Of a DNA stretch of 64,000 nucleotides, positions 52,245 to 59,849 are shown piece by piece. Position 1 is the stretch's first letter, and the number at the start of each line of letters is the position of its first letter. Position numbers and translations under genes: made by a program. The stretch is from CAYFKJ01 sp964343605 (GTDB lineage: Bacteria; Pseudomonadota; Alphaproteobacteria; UBA2966), in assembly GCA_964343605.1 (NCBI GenBank), contig CAYFKJ010000005.1:124001-188000 (forward strand), read 5' to 3'. The notes below the pieces were generated by a model. The model made no database searches, was not told the origin of the DNA, and saw only the letters and a list, made by a program, of their open reading frames with translations.

Positions 52245-53141
52245 TCAGGGCATCCGCCGCAGCGCCTGCAGGACGGTCAGGCGCGCCGTCACCGTGGCGA
52301 TAACCGACGCCCCCAGCGGCAAGGCGGCCAATCCGCCCCAAAGCTCGGGGGTCAGCGTCAGTTGGGGTAGCAGGGGGCCCTCCAGTTGGCCCGCCAGGCC
52401 GCCCAAAAGGCCCAGCGTCAAACCCGCAAGGAACAGGCCGAGGATACCGCCGCGCAAGGCCAGCGACATGGCGTGTCCCTGAAACTGGCGGGCGATGTAG
52501 CTATCGCGCGCGCCGATGATGTGCAGCACTTCGATGACGCTCTGGTGGACAGCCAGTCCCGTGCGAGTCGCGAACACCACGGTCGCGGCGGCGGCCGCCG
52601 CGATCAGGGCGACAATGGCCGTGGCGATGGCCCCGACCGTTGCGCTCAGACGGGCCAGCCGCCCGATCCAAACCTTGTGATCGTCGAGCCGGGCGCCGGG
52701 TGCGGCCCGTTCCAGTTGGATCGCCAGGCCGAACGTATCGACGTCCCTGTTGGGTATGAGGGTTACGTCGATCAGCGTCGGCACCGGCAGGTCGCCAGCG
52801 ACATTGCCCCGCCCGAGCCACGGTTCGATCAGCGCCACGACCTCGTCGCGGGGCATTCTGCGGGCCGATTCGATACCGGGTGTGGCGCGCAGCACGTCCA
52901 GCGCCGCCGCAACGGCCAGCGCGTCCTCGCTTTCGCCCGATCCCTCGGGCGCTGCGATCTGCACCGTCAAGGTGCCGGTCAATCCGGCGCGCCAGCGTTC
53001 CGAAGCGTCGCTCAAGGTGATGGATCCCGCCAGCGAGAGGCAGGCCAGATAAACCATCAGGGCGATCAGCCAGGGCAGGAAACGGCCGGAGCCGTCCTTT
53101 TCCAGCGGCAGATCGGGGCGCCGGCGGGCCATATTAAGCAC
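52245..53141 (-). CDS. ftsX: Cell-division ABC transporter permease FtsX
   Basis: A 298-residue protein: a cytosolic N-terminus, TM1 (LPWLIALMVYLACLSLAGSITL), a periplasmic loop of about 120 residues, then three helices (TVGAIATAIVALIAAAAAATVVFA, LALRGGILGLFLAGLTLGLLGGLAG, LWGGLAALPLGASVIATVTA). That is the FtsX topology. With FtsE it couples the divisome to peptidoglycan hydrolase activation. Start either 53141 (overlapping ftsE by 8 bp) or Met4 at 53132. Confidence 0.9.
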   Translation of the reverse strand: MLNMARRRPDLPLEKDGSGRFLPWLIALMVYLACLSLAGSITLSDASERWRAGLTGTLTVQIAAPEGSGESEDALAVAAALDVLRATPGIESARRMPRDEVVALIEPWLGRGNVAGDLPVPTLIDVTLIPNRDVDTFGLAIQLERAAPGARLDDHKVWIGRLARLSATVGAIATAIVALIAAAAAATVVFATRTGLAVHQSVIEVLHIIGARDSYIARQFQGHAMSLALRGGILGLFLAGLTLGLLGGLAGQLEGPLLPQLTLTPELWGGLAALPLGASVIATVTARLTVLQALRRMP

Positions 53142-53952
53142 CTCCCCCAGGTCGTTGCTTGGCGCCCGGACGCGGCCGTACCGGAGCGCTCGTCGCCGTC
53201 TCCCCCCGGCCTTCGCTGGCGGCGATGGCCTTGGCTTTGCGTGCGGCGTCGACGACGGTCGCGCCGGCTTGGCGGATGGCGTTCTCGGCGGCGCTGTGAT
53301 CGACCGAAAGCTTGCCCTTTTCCAACTGCAGCACGGGGTGGCGGAAGCGATCGATCAGGGCGCGGTCGTGCGTGGCGATGACGACGGTGGTGCCGATCTT
53401 GTTGAGTTGCTCGAAGAGGTGGAGAATGCGCAGTCCCTGCTCGAGATCGATGCTGCCCGTGGGTTCGTCCGCAAGCAGGAGGCTGGGCCGGCCGATGACG
53501 GCGCGGGCGATGGCAACGCGCTGCTTTTCGCCGTCGGACAAGGTCGGCGGGCGGGTATCGATATGATTTCCGAGCCCCACCCAGGTCAACAATTCCGCGA
53601 CGTGATCGCGCACCGTGCCTTCCTTGGCGCCGGCCAGGCGCAGCGGCAGGGCGACGTTGTCCAGCGTCGTCAAGTGATCGAGCAAGCGGAAGTTCTGAAA
53701 TACCACACCGACGCGGCGGCGCAGGCTGGGCAGCTCGCGGCGGTCGATGGTGCCGATGTCCTGGTTGAACATGGCGATAGCGCCTCTGGAGGGACGCAAG
53801 CCAAGATACATCAGCTTGAGCAGCGATGATTTTCCCGCGCCGCTAGGGCCCGACAGGAAGTGATACGAGCCCGGTGCGAGGTGAAACGTCACATCGCGCA
53901 GCACCTCCGGCCCGAGACCGTATCTCAATCCAACGTTTTGAAACCGGACCAA
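53134..53952 (-). CDS. ftsE: Cell-division ABC transporter ATPase FtsE
   Basis: A 272-residue ATPase. Walker A GPSGAGKSS (residues 35-43), Q-loop VVFQNFRLLDHLT, signature LSDGEKQRVAIARA, Walker B LLLADEPTGSID, H-loop VVIATHDR. FtsE is usually about 220 residues; here the last 50 form an extra Ala- and Lys-rich tail (ARKAKAIAASEGRGE, then Pro/Arg-rich). The partner ftsX overlaps its stop. It is divergent from a zinc-ribbon protein gene over 185 bp, in which I see no further gene. Confidence 0.93.
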   Translation of the reverse strand: MVRFQNVGLRYGLGPEVLRDVTFHLAPGSYHFLSGPSGAGKSSLLKLMYLGLRPSRGAIAMFNQDIGTIDRRELPSLRRRVGVVFQNFRLLDHLTTLDNVALPLRLAGAKEGTVRDHVAELLTWVGLGNHIDTRPPTLSDGEKQRVAIARAVIGRPSLLLADEPTGSIDLEQGLRILHLFEQLNKIGTTVVIATHDRALIDRFRHPVLQLEKGKLSVDHSAAENAIRQAGATVVDAARKAKAIAASEGRGETATSAPVRPRPGAKQRPGGGA

Positions 53953-54137
53953 TGCTGACCTCTATTTGCCTAATCGTCCAGAACCGCACTAATATTCCGC
54001 CGACACATGCGGGGAGGCAGAGAATTGCACGGTCACCGTCACATCGTCCAGCCCATCCGAAGCGGGCGCGCCGAGGTTGTTGCCTCAAACGGGGCAAATG
54101 CCTATAAGGGTTTAACTCATTTTGGTGGCTTGTCGGC

Positions 54138-54929
54138 ATGATTCTAACCTGTCCCTCGTGTGAGACCAGATACGAAGTAGACGCCTCCGCCTTCCCGCCT
54201 GCGGGACGGACGGTGCGCTGCGCCAAATGCGGGAATTCTTGGACGGAAAAACCGCCCCAGGACATGCCGCTGACGGTCGAAGTCGAGGCCCCGGCGGCCG
54301 TGCCCGAACCCGCTCCGCCGCCCCCGCCCCCGCCCCCGCCGCCGGCTCCCGAACCGACCGAGGTTTCGTTTGACGAAGCTCCGGCGCCGGTGCCCGAGCC
54401 GGAACCGGACGACATCAGTATCGATATCGGCGTCCCCGAGCCCGCCGGCGGCGGGCGCCGCGTCGGGCTGATCGCCGGCTGGATCGGTCTGGTGGTGTTC
54501 CTGGTCGGCCTCGCCGCCGGCGGGATTTTCGCCCAGGAGATGATCGTCGCCGCCTGGCCGCCGGCATCGAAACTCTACGAAATGGTCGGCATGGCGGCAC
54601 CCAAGCCCGGCTACGGTCTCGATTTGCAGGTCACGGGGACGGATCAGAAACTCGAGGGCAAGAAGGTCATCCTGATCGTTAAGGGCCAGATCACCAATAC
54701 GTCGGAGGCGGATCAGCCGATCCCGAAACTCATCGGCGTATTGTTCGATGCCAAACGGCGCGAGCTCTTCGACTGGAAGTTTGCCGCCTCGAAACCCCAT
54801 CTGGCGCCTGGCGAGAAACTCGAATTCTCCACGCGCGTGCCCGATCCGCCGAAGGAAGCCAAGGATCTCGTCGTCACGTTCGCGGCGCCTGAGCCGGACG
54901 CCGGTGCCGCCGAAACGGCCAAGGAATAG
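54138..54929 (+). CDS. Zinc-ribbon (MJ0042 type) DUF3426 membrane protein
   Basis: A 263-residue protein: N-terminal zinc ribbon with Cys5, Cys8, Cys28 and Cys31 (LTCPSCETRY, RCAKCGNSW), a Pro-rich linker (a run of about ten prolines near residues 60-70), one transmembrane helix (VGLIAGWIGLVVFLVGLAAGGIF), then a DUF3426 periplasmic domain (ITNTSEADQPIPKLIGVLFDAKRRELFDWKF). Common in alphaproteobacteria next to ftsE or hpt; function unknown, possibly redox or envelope sensing. The Pro-rich linker is low complexity and GC-rich at DNA level. Confidence 0.87.
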   Translation: MILTCPSCETRYEVDASAFPPAGRTVRCAKCGNSWTEKPPQDMPLTVEVEAPAAVPEPAPPPPPPPPPPAPEPTEVSFDEAPAPVPEPEPDDISIDIGVPEPAGGGRRVGLIAGWIGLVVFLVGLAAGGIFAQEMIVAAWPPASKLYEMVGMAAPKPGYGLDLQVTGTDQKLEGKKVILIVKGQITNTSEADQPIPKLIGVLFDAKRRELFDWKFAASKPHLAPGEKLEFSTRVPDPPKEAKDLVVTFAAPEPDAGAAETAKE

Positions 54930-54980
54930 CACGCGGTGAAATTCCGGCGGGCGGCTCTCTAACTGAATGGAAGTGGTGAA

Positions 54981-55535
54981 GTGAACGCGGCTGAAGGTGC
55001 TGGAAAAACCCGGATTTTGTTCGGCGAGGAGGCGATTTCGGCGCGCGTGGAGACGCTGGGCACGGAAATCGCCAAGGCGCTGGGGCAGGATATCCTGCTG
55101 ATTGCCGTCCTGAAGGGCAGTTTCGTCTTTACGGCGGACCTGATGCGCGCCCTTCACCGGGCCGGAGTCCGGCCCCAGGTCGATTTCATGCAGCTTTCGA
55201 GTTATGGAACGGGCACCGAAAGTTCCAAGGTCGTGGAAATGGTGCGCGACGTTACCGATCCGGTCGAAGGCCGCAACGTGCTGGTAGTCGACGATATTCT
55301 GGAGAGCGGCCGCACCATGGAGTTCGCCCGCAACCATCTCTTTGAGCGCGGCGCCAACGAAGTCGGCATCTGCGTCCTGCTGGACAAGCCCGGCAACCGC
55401 GCCGAAGGCGTCGGCATCGAAGCCGATTTCCGCGGCTTCGTCTGTCCCGACGATTTCGTCGTCGGCTACGGCCTCGATTACGCCCACTACTACCGCGAAC
55501 TGCCCTTCATCGGCGTTCTGGAGGACGACGGGTAG
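54981..55535 (+). CDS. hpt: Hypoxanthine phosphoribosyltransferase
   Basis: A 184-residue type I phosphoribosyltransferase from GTG 54981. PRPP-binding signature NVLVVDDILESGRTMEFARN near residues 96-115; the purine-site loops VLKGSFVFTADLMRAL and VDFMQLSSYG, and the catalytic-flap and C-terminal DFVVGYGLDYAHYYRELPFIGVLE, match Hpt. It salvages hypoxanthine and guanine to IMP and GMP. 51 bp after the zinc-ribbon gene, same direction. Array C of palindromic repeats starts 20 bp after its stop. Confidence 0.94.
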   Translation: MNAAEGAGKTRILFGEEAISARVETLGTEIAKALGQDILLIAVLKGSFVFTADLMRALHRAGVRPQVDFMQLSSYGTGTESSKVVEMVRDVTDPVEGRNVLVVDDILESGRTMEFARNHLFERGANEVGICVLLDKPGNRAEGVGIEADFRGFVCPDDFVVGYGLDYAHYYRELPFIGVLEDDG

Positions 55536-55555
55536 GGGGGTCCGAACCTATAACC

Positions 55556-55782
55556 CGTCATCCCGGACTTGATCCGGGATCTATACTGAGTCTCTATCCA
55601 GCGGTTGCCTCAGCAAAAATTAGCAGATAATTGGATTCCGGCTTTCGCCGGAATGACGGAGTGGGTGAGACCAATCGCACGGCGTCATCCCGGACTTGAT
55701 CCGGGATCCATACTGAATCACCGCCCAGCAATTGCCTTAGCGAAAAGCAGAAAACTGGATTCCGGCATGCGCCGGAATGACG
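55556..55782. repeat. Array C of alternating palindromic repeats (two doublets, inverted relative to array A)
   Basis: Units at 55556-55583, 55632-55658, 55683-55710 and 55756-55782. On the plus strand the order is type 2 forward, type 1 reverse, twice; read on the minus strand it is type 1 forward, type 2 reverse, twice, identical to array A. Type 2 shows GTCATCCCGGA ... TCCGGGATC and type 1 shows TGGATTCCGGC ... GCCGGAATGACG. It occupies the gap between the convergent hpt and DUF4175 genes. Confidence 0.87.
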
Positions 55783-55797
55783 ATAGATAGGAACTCC

Positions 55798-58272
55798 CTA
55801 AAACCGCTTGAGCAAACGTTCGAGGTAATGGCGTTCCTCGGTGGGGCGATGGAGGTCGCCGGCGCGTTTGTGCAGCTCCTCCAGAATGCGCCGCGCCCGT
55901 TGGGCCGCCGCTTCGGTCGGCACCTTGGTACTGCCGTCGCTGGTCTGGCCCCGGTTGTCGAGCGGCCGGCCCAGGGGATCGGTCCGTTCGGAGCCCGGCG
56001 GTATCTGTTGGCGGCGCAGGCCGGGACGGGCGGCGATGCCGCCTTGGGCGCGTTCACGCGATAACGCCCGGGCCAATTCTTCGGCCCCGCCGCGCAATTG
56101 CTCCAACGCCTCACCCTGCGAGGGCACGGCCTGGCCCGGCTGGCCCTGCTCCAACGACCTGCCGGCCTGGCGCATGGCGCGTTCGGCCCGGCCCAGATTG
56201 CCGGGAATATCGCCCCGGACCTCGCCCAGCCGCCGCATGATTTCGCCCAGAGCCCGCCGCAAGGCCTCCTGCTCCGCCGCTCCCTCGTTGCCCTTGCCTT
56301 GTTGGCCCTGGCGCTGACCCTCCTGGCTCCGGCGGAACGTTTCGTCCAGCAGTTTCTGCTGGCGCTTCATCAGGTCACCGAGTTCCTTCAGCGCCCGCTG
56401 GCCCTCGCGCATCTGCGGGCTCATGCGGGCGCTGCGGGTGCCGGCGCGCAGGTTCTCCAGCATTTCCCGCAACTGCGACAGAAGCTCGCGGGCGGCATCC
56501 CGGGCGCCGAGGCGGGAAAGCTCGCGGGCGCGGTCGAGCATGCGCTGCAGGTCCTGGCTGTCGAGAACGGTCATGTCGGGGTCGAAGGGGAGGAAGTCCT
56601 CCTCGCCGGATTCGGCACGCCGCGCCAGATCCTCGGCCAGCGCCTGCAGGAAACGCTCCATGGCCTGGCGCAGTTCCTCGGTCAGGCGGTCAATCTCGGC
56701 CTCCTCGGCGCCTGAGGCGAGCGCGTCCATGAGCTTTTGTTCGGCCTGGCGCAGACTGCGTTCGGCGATCGACAGCGCGCCGTCCTCGATGCGCAGCGCC
56801 GTATCCCAAAGCATGTCGATGACCTCGCGGACCGCCTTGTCGCTATCGTTGAGGATAAGCCGGCGGCTGGCCGAGCGGATCGCCAGGGTGACGACCGGGT
56901 CATGGTCGAATTCCTCGGGGAAGGCACCGATGACGGCCAGGGCGCGCGAAACCTTGGTGCGCAACGCCGGGTTGGCGGCGAGCCGCCGGCGCTGTTCGAT
57001 GATGGCGCGGGCCACGGGGTGTTCGAAGCGGCGTTCGGGCAGGACGACGTTGATCGTGGCGCTGCGCCCGACATTGCCGGCGGCGTCCTCGCCCTCAAGG
57101 GTCAGCAGCACTTCGAGACCGGCCCAGCGGTGCGGCGTAAAATCGCGGTAAGCGGTATCCCGGACCGTCTTGACGTTGTAGGCCGGCAGCGGCAGGTCGA
57201 TGTATTCGGCCTCCTGGTTGAAGGTCTTCATCTCCAGCCGCAAGGCCGTAACGCCGTGATCGTCCGTGGCGAGATAGGGGATTTTGAGCGCCAGTCGCGC
57301 CGTCGCGGCAGGCTGGTCGCTGAACACCGCCACCGGCGCCTCGTCCGGCTGAATGTGCACGTCCCAGGCCGCGACCGCGGTTTCGTTCTGTCTGACGGCG
57401 ATCTTGCTGCTGGCGGGCAGAACCCGGCTGATCTGGTGATTTTGCGCATCAATGGGATCGAAGGCTTCGGTTTTGTCGTCGATCACCAGTTGCGGCGGGC
57501 CGCTGCCGCCATGAACCTTGATGAACAGCGTACTGTTCTCGGGCGCCGCGGCGACCGCCACCCGCAGCCGGCTTTCGCCGTTGACGGTGGCGAACGTCGG
57601 CGCCTCCAGCAGGATCGGCGCCCGGCCCGTGTAATCGGGCGGGGTGATCCAGGCTTCGACCTCGACAGGCGGCGACAGCGTCGTCAGGTCGGGTTTGAAG
57701 GCGTCGATCATGCGGGAGGGGGCGTCCGTCCCCGCCGCCATGAAGCCCACGAACAGGGCCAGCCCGACGCCGGCCCGGAAGGCATAGGGGTCATGACGGG
57801 CCAGACCGGCCTGGGGCAAAGAGACCCGCACCTTAGAGAGGGACGCCAGAGCGCGCCGGCGATAGGTGTGCCACAGCGCGTCCGAGCCCTCGTCGGCGCC
57901 ACCCAACACGAGATCGTCCTCGATGGCCTGCAAGGGGCGATGCTTGAGGCCGCTGTCGCGTTCCAGGCGGCGCTGGGCTTCGTCGCGCCGGGGCGGCCGC
58001 AAGGTTTTGAGGCCGTAGCCGAGAAGCACCAGGGTTACCGCGGCGAATATGATGAGTGCGCCGAGGTGGATCCAGCCGTCCAGCAACTGCCACAGACCAG
58101 CCATCGAGAGCGCCGCGAAAAACGCGGCGACGCCAAAGGCCGGCCAGACGGCGGGCCAGAGCCGCTCCCACAGCAGGGCGGCGCGCGACAGGGTAATACG
58201 CGTTGCAAGGCCAGCGACCATACGGTCGTCGGTCTTACGTATTCGCCCGCGTTGCGGATCGCGTCTGGCCAT
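55798..58272 (-). CDS. DUF4175 / TIGR02302 family membrane protein
   Basis: An 824-residue protein. Two adjacent helices near residues 45-90, a third near 160-175, then a beta-rich domain with AWITPPDYTGRAPILLEAP, and a long helical C-terminal half rich in Arg, Glu and Gln (QRMLDRARELSRLGARDAARELLSQLREMLENL and KRQQKLLDETFRRSQEGQRQGQQGK). This architecture matches TIGR02302, found in alphaproteobacteria; function unknown. Upstream of lysA in the leftward order is not the case: lysA lies to the right and 169 bp separate the two. Confidence 0.88.
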   Translation of the reverse strand: MARRDPQRGRIRKTDDRMVAGLATRITLSRAALLWERLWPAVWPAFGVAAFFAALSMAGLWQLLDGWIHLGALIIFAAVTLVLLGYGLKTLRPPRRDEAQRRLERDSGLKHRPLQAIEDDLVLGGADEGSDALWHTYRRRALASLSKVRVSLPQAGLARHDPYAFRAGVGLALFVGFMAAGTDAPSRMIDAFKPDLTTLSPPVEVEAWITPPDYTGRAPILLEAPTFATVNGESRLRVAVAAAPENSTLFIKVHGGSGPPQLVIDDKTEAFDPIDAQNHQISRVLPASSKIAVRQNETAVAAWDVHIQPDEAPVAVFSDQPAATARLALKIPYLATDDHGVTALRLEMKTFNQEAEYIDLPLPAYNVKTVRDTAYRDFTPHRWAGLEVLLTLEGEDAAGNVGRSATINVVLPERRFEHPVARAIIEQRRRLAANPALRTKVSRALAVIGAFPEEFDHDPVVTLAIRSASRRLILNDSDKAVREVIDMLWDTALRIEDGALSIAERSLRQAEQKLMDALASGAEEAEIDRLTEELRQAMERFLQALAEDLARRAESGEEDFLPFDPDMTVLDSQDLQRMLDRARELSRLGARDAARELLSQLREMLENLRAGTRSARMSPQMREGQRALKELGDLMKRQQKLLDETFRRSQEGQRQGQQGKGNEGAAEQEALRRALGEIMRRLGEVRGDIPGNLGRAERAMRQAGRSLEQGQPGQAVPSQGEALEQLRGGAEELARALSRERAQGGIAARPGLRRQQIPPGSERTDPLGRPLDNRGQTSDGSTKVPTEAAAQRARRILEELHKRAGDLHRPTEERHYLERLLKRF

Positions 58273-58386
58273 GGTCCCCCTGTCGCTTCATGGGACGAAA
58301 AACGGCGGCGGCGGCGGATTCCACCGGCGGCGGTTATCGACAGAGTCGAGCGTCAACCATAATGAAGTCTTAACGGCACGCTTCCA

Positions 58387-58407
58387 TCTCAACTTTCCGT
58401 GTTGAGA
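58387..58407 (-). other. Short hairpin 35 bp past the lysA stop
   Basis: TCTCAAC (58387-58393), 7-base loop, GTTGAGA (58401-58407). It lies just downstream of lysA on the minus strand and before the DUF4175 gene. No T-tract follows, so it is not a standard intrinsic terminator; it may protect the 3' end of the mRNA. The rest of this 169-bp gap shows nothing clear. Confidence 0.4.
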
Positions 58408-58441
58408 GGTAGTCGAATCCTAGCAGAATTCCAGTTACGAG

Positions 58442-59701
58442 TCAGGTGAGCCAATCCGGCACGACGTCGGCGGCGATCAGTTCCTCGATGGTTTGACGCG
58501 GGCGGATGACGGAAAAATCGCCGCCGTTGACCAGAACCTCGGCGCCCATGGGCCGGCCGTTGTAGGTCGAGGCCATCACAGCGCCGTAGGCGCCGGCGGA
58601 GCGGAAGGCGATCAATTCGCCCTCTCCCAGTTCCGGCAGGTCGTAGCCCTTGGCGAAGGTATCGCCCGATTCGCAGATCGGGCCGACCACGTCGGCGGGG
58701 CTATGCGGCGCGTTGGTCAGGCGCACCGGCACCATGTCGTGCTTGGCGTCATAGAGGCTCGGCCGGATCAGGTCGTTCATGGCCGCGTCGACAATGACGA
58801 AGCGGCGCTCCTCGGCACGCTTGTCGTAAATCAGGCGCGCCACCATGATGCCGGCGTTGCCGACGATGACGCGGCCCGGTTCGAACGAGATCTTCTTGTC
58901 GACGCCCCGGAAGACGCGTTTCACCACCTCGCCGTAGGCGGCGGGACTGGGCGGCTCCTCGTTGCCGTAGGGAATGCCCAAACCGCCGCCCAGATCGAGT
59001 ACGCCGATCTGGTGGCCGTCCTCGCCCTCCAGCACGCCGACCATCTCCCGAAGGCGCACATAGGCCGCCTCGAAAGGCGCCAGCGTCGTGATCTGGGAGC
59101 CGATGTGCATGGCGGCCGCCACGATTTCGACGCCGGGCAGTTTGGCCGCCTGGGCGTAGACCTCGCGGGCATGGGGCCAGGCGATGCCGAACTTGTTCTC
59201 CGCCTTGCCGGTGGTGATCTTGTGGTGGGTGTCGGCGTCGACGTCGGGGTTGAGGCGCACGCCGATGCGGGCGGTGGCGCCCATGGAGGCGGCAACCTCC
59301 GACAACGCCTGCAATTCCGGTTCGGATTCGACGTTGAACTGGCCGATGCCGGCCTCCAGGGCCTGGCGCATCTCGCCGCGCGATTTGCCGACGCCGGAAA
59401 AGACGATGCGGTCCGGGTCGACGCCGGCCGCCAGTACCCGCGCCAGTTCGCCGCCCGACACGATATCGGCGCCGGCGCCCTCGCGGGCCAGCAGCCGGAT
59501 CAGCGCCACGTTGCCGTTGGCCTTGACGGCGTAATGGATGTCGGCGTCGAGACCGGCCACAGCCTCGGCGAAGACGCGGTAGTGCCGCACCAGCGTTGCC
59601 GTCGAATAGCAATAGAAGGGCGTCCCCACGGCCTCGGCGATGCGAGCCAGCGGGACATCCTCGGCGAACAGCTCGCCGTCACGGTAAGCGAAATGGTCCA
59701 T
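58442..59701 (-). CDS. lysA: Diaminopimelate decarboxylase
   Basis: A 419-residue fold-III PLP decarboxylase. PLP lysine Lys60 in HYAVKANGN; SGGELARVLAAGVDPDRIVFSGVGKS; GVRLNPDVDADTHHKITTGKAENKFGI; VLDLGGGLGIPYGNEEP; FEPGRVIVGNAGIM; and the C-terminal GPICESGDTFAKGYDLPELGEGELIAFRSAGAYG with the catalytic Cys of CESGD. It makes lysine from meso-diaminopimelate. Its ATG lies four bases after the lptM stop, so argH, lptM and lysA form one operon. Confidence 0.96.
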   Translation of the reverse strand: MDHFAYRDGELFAEDVPLARIAEAVGTPFYCYSTATLVRHYRVFAEAVAGLDADIHYAVKANGNVALIRLLAREGAGADIVSGGELARVLAAGVDPDRIVFSGVGKSRGEMRQALEAGIGQFNVESEPELQALSEVAASMGATARIGVRLNPDVDADTHHKITTGKAENKFGIAWPHAREVYAQAAKLPGVEIVAAAMHIGSQITTLAPFEAAYVRLREMVGVLEGEDGHQIGVLDLGGGLGIPYGNEEPPSPAAYGEVVKRVFRGVDKKISFEPGRVIVGNAGIMVARLIYDKRAEERRFVIVDAAMNDLIRPSLYDAKHDMVPVRLTNAPHSPADVVGPICESGDTFAKGYDLPELGEGELIAFRSAGAYGAVMASTYNGRPMGAEVLVNGGDFSVIRPRQTIEELIAADVVPDWLT

Positions 59702-59705
59702 CGGG

Positions 59706-59846
59706 CTAGGCGGCCTTCTTTTTCTTGGTTTCTTCCTTGGCGGGTGGCGGCTCGAGCGGGCCTTTCTTGCCGCACGCAGCCAACGGCGCCGTGAGCGCGA
59801 GCGAGAGGGCCAGAGCGACGAACAATCGACCGATGCGGCTTCCCAT
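59706..59846 (-). CDS. lptM: LptM-like small lipoprotein
   Basis: A 46-residue lipoprotein read directly from the minus strand. The signal sequence ends in a lipobox at LAAC, followed by GKKGPLEPPP and a Lys/Glu tail ending KKKKAA. The pattern C-GxKGPLxxP is that of LptM (formerly YifL), an outer-membrane lipoprotein that in E. coli assists LptD assembly. Here it lies between argH (stop 3 bp upstream) and lysA (start 4 bp after its stop), a conserved alphaproteobacterial position. Too short for standard cut-offs. Confidence 0.88.
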   Translation of the reverse strand: MGSRIGRLFVALALSLALTAPLAACGKKGPLEPPPAKEETKKKKAA

Positions 59847-59849
59847 GAT

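Noticed and set aside
54305..54350. Run of CCG-type triplets
   Set aside because: Simple coding of a Pro-rich linker in the zinc-ribbon protein, not a separate repeat element.
56737..58362. Plus-strand open frame of 541 codons
   Set aside because: Antisense to the DUF4175 gene; no motif.
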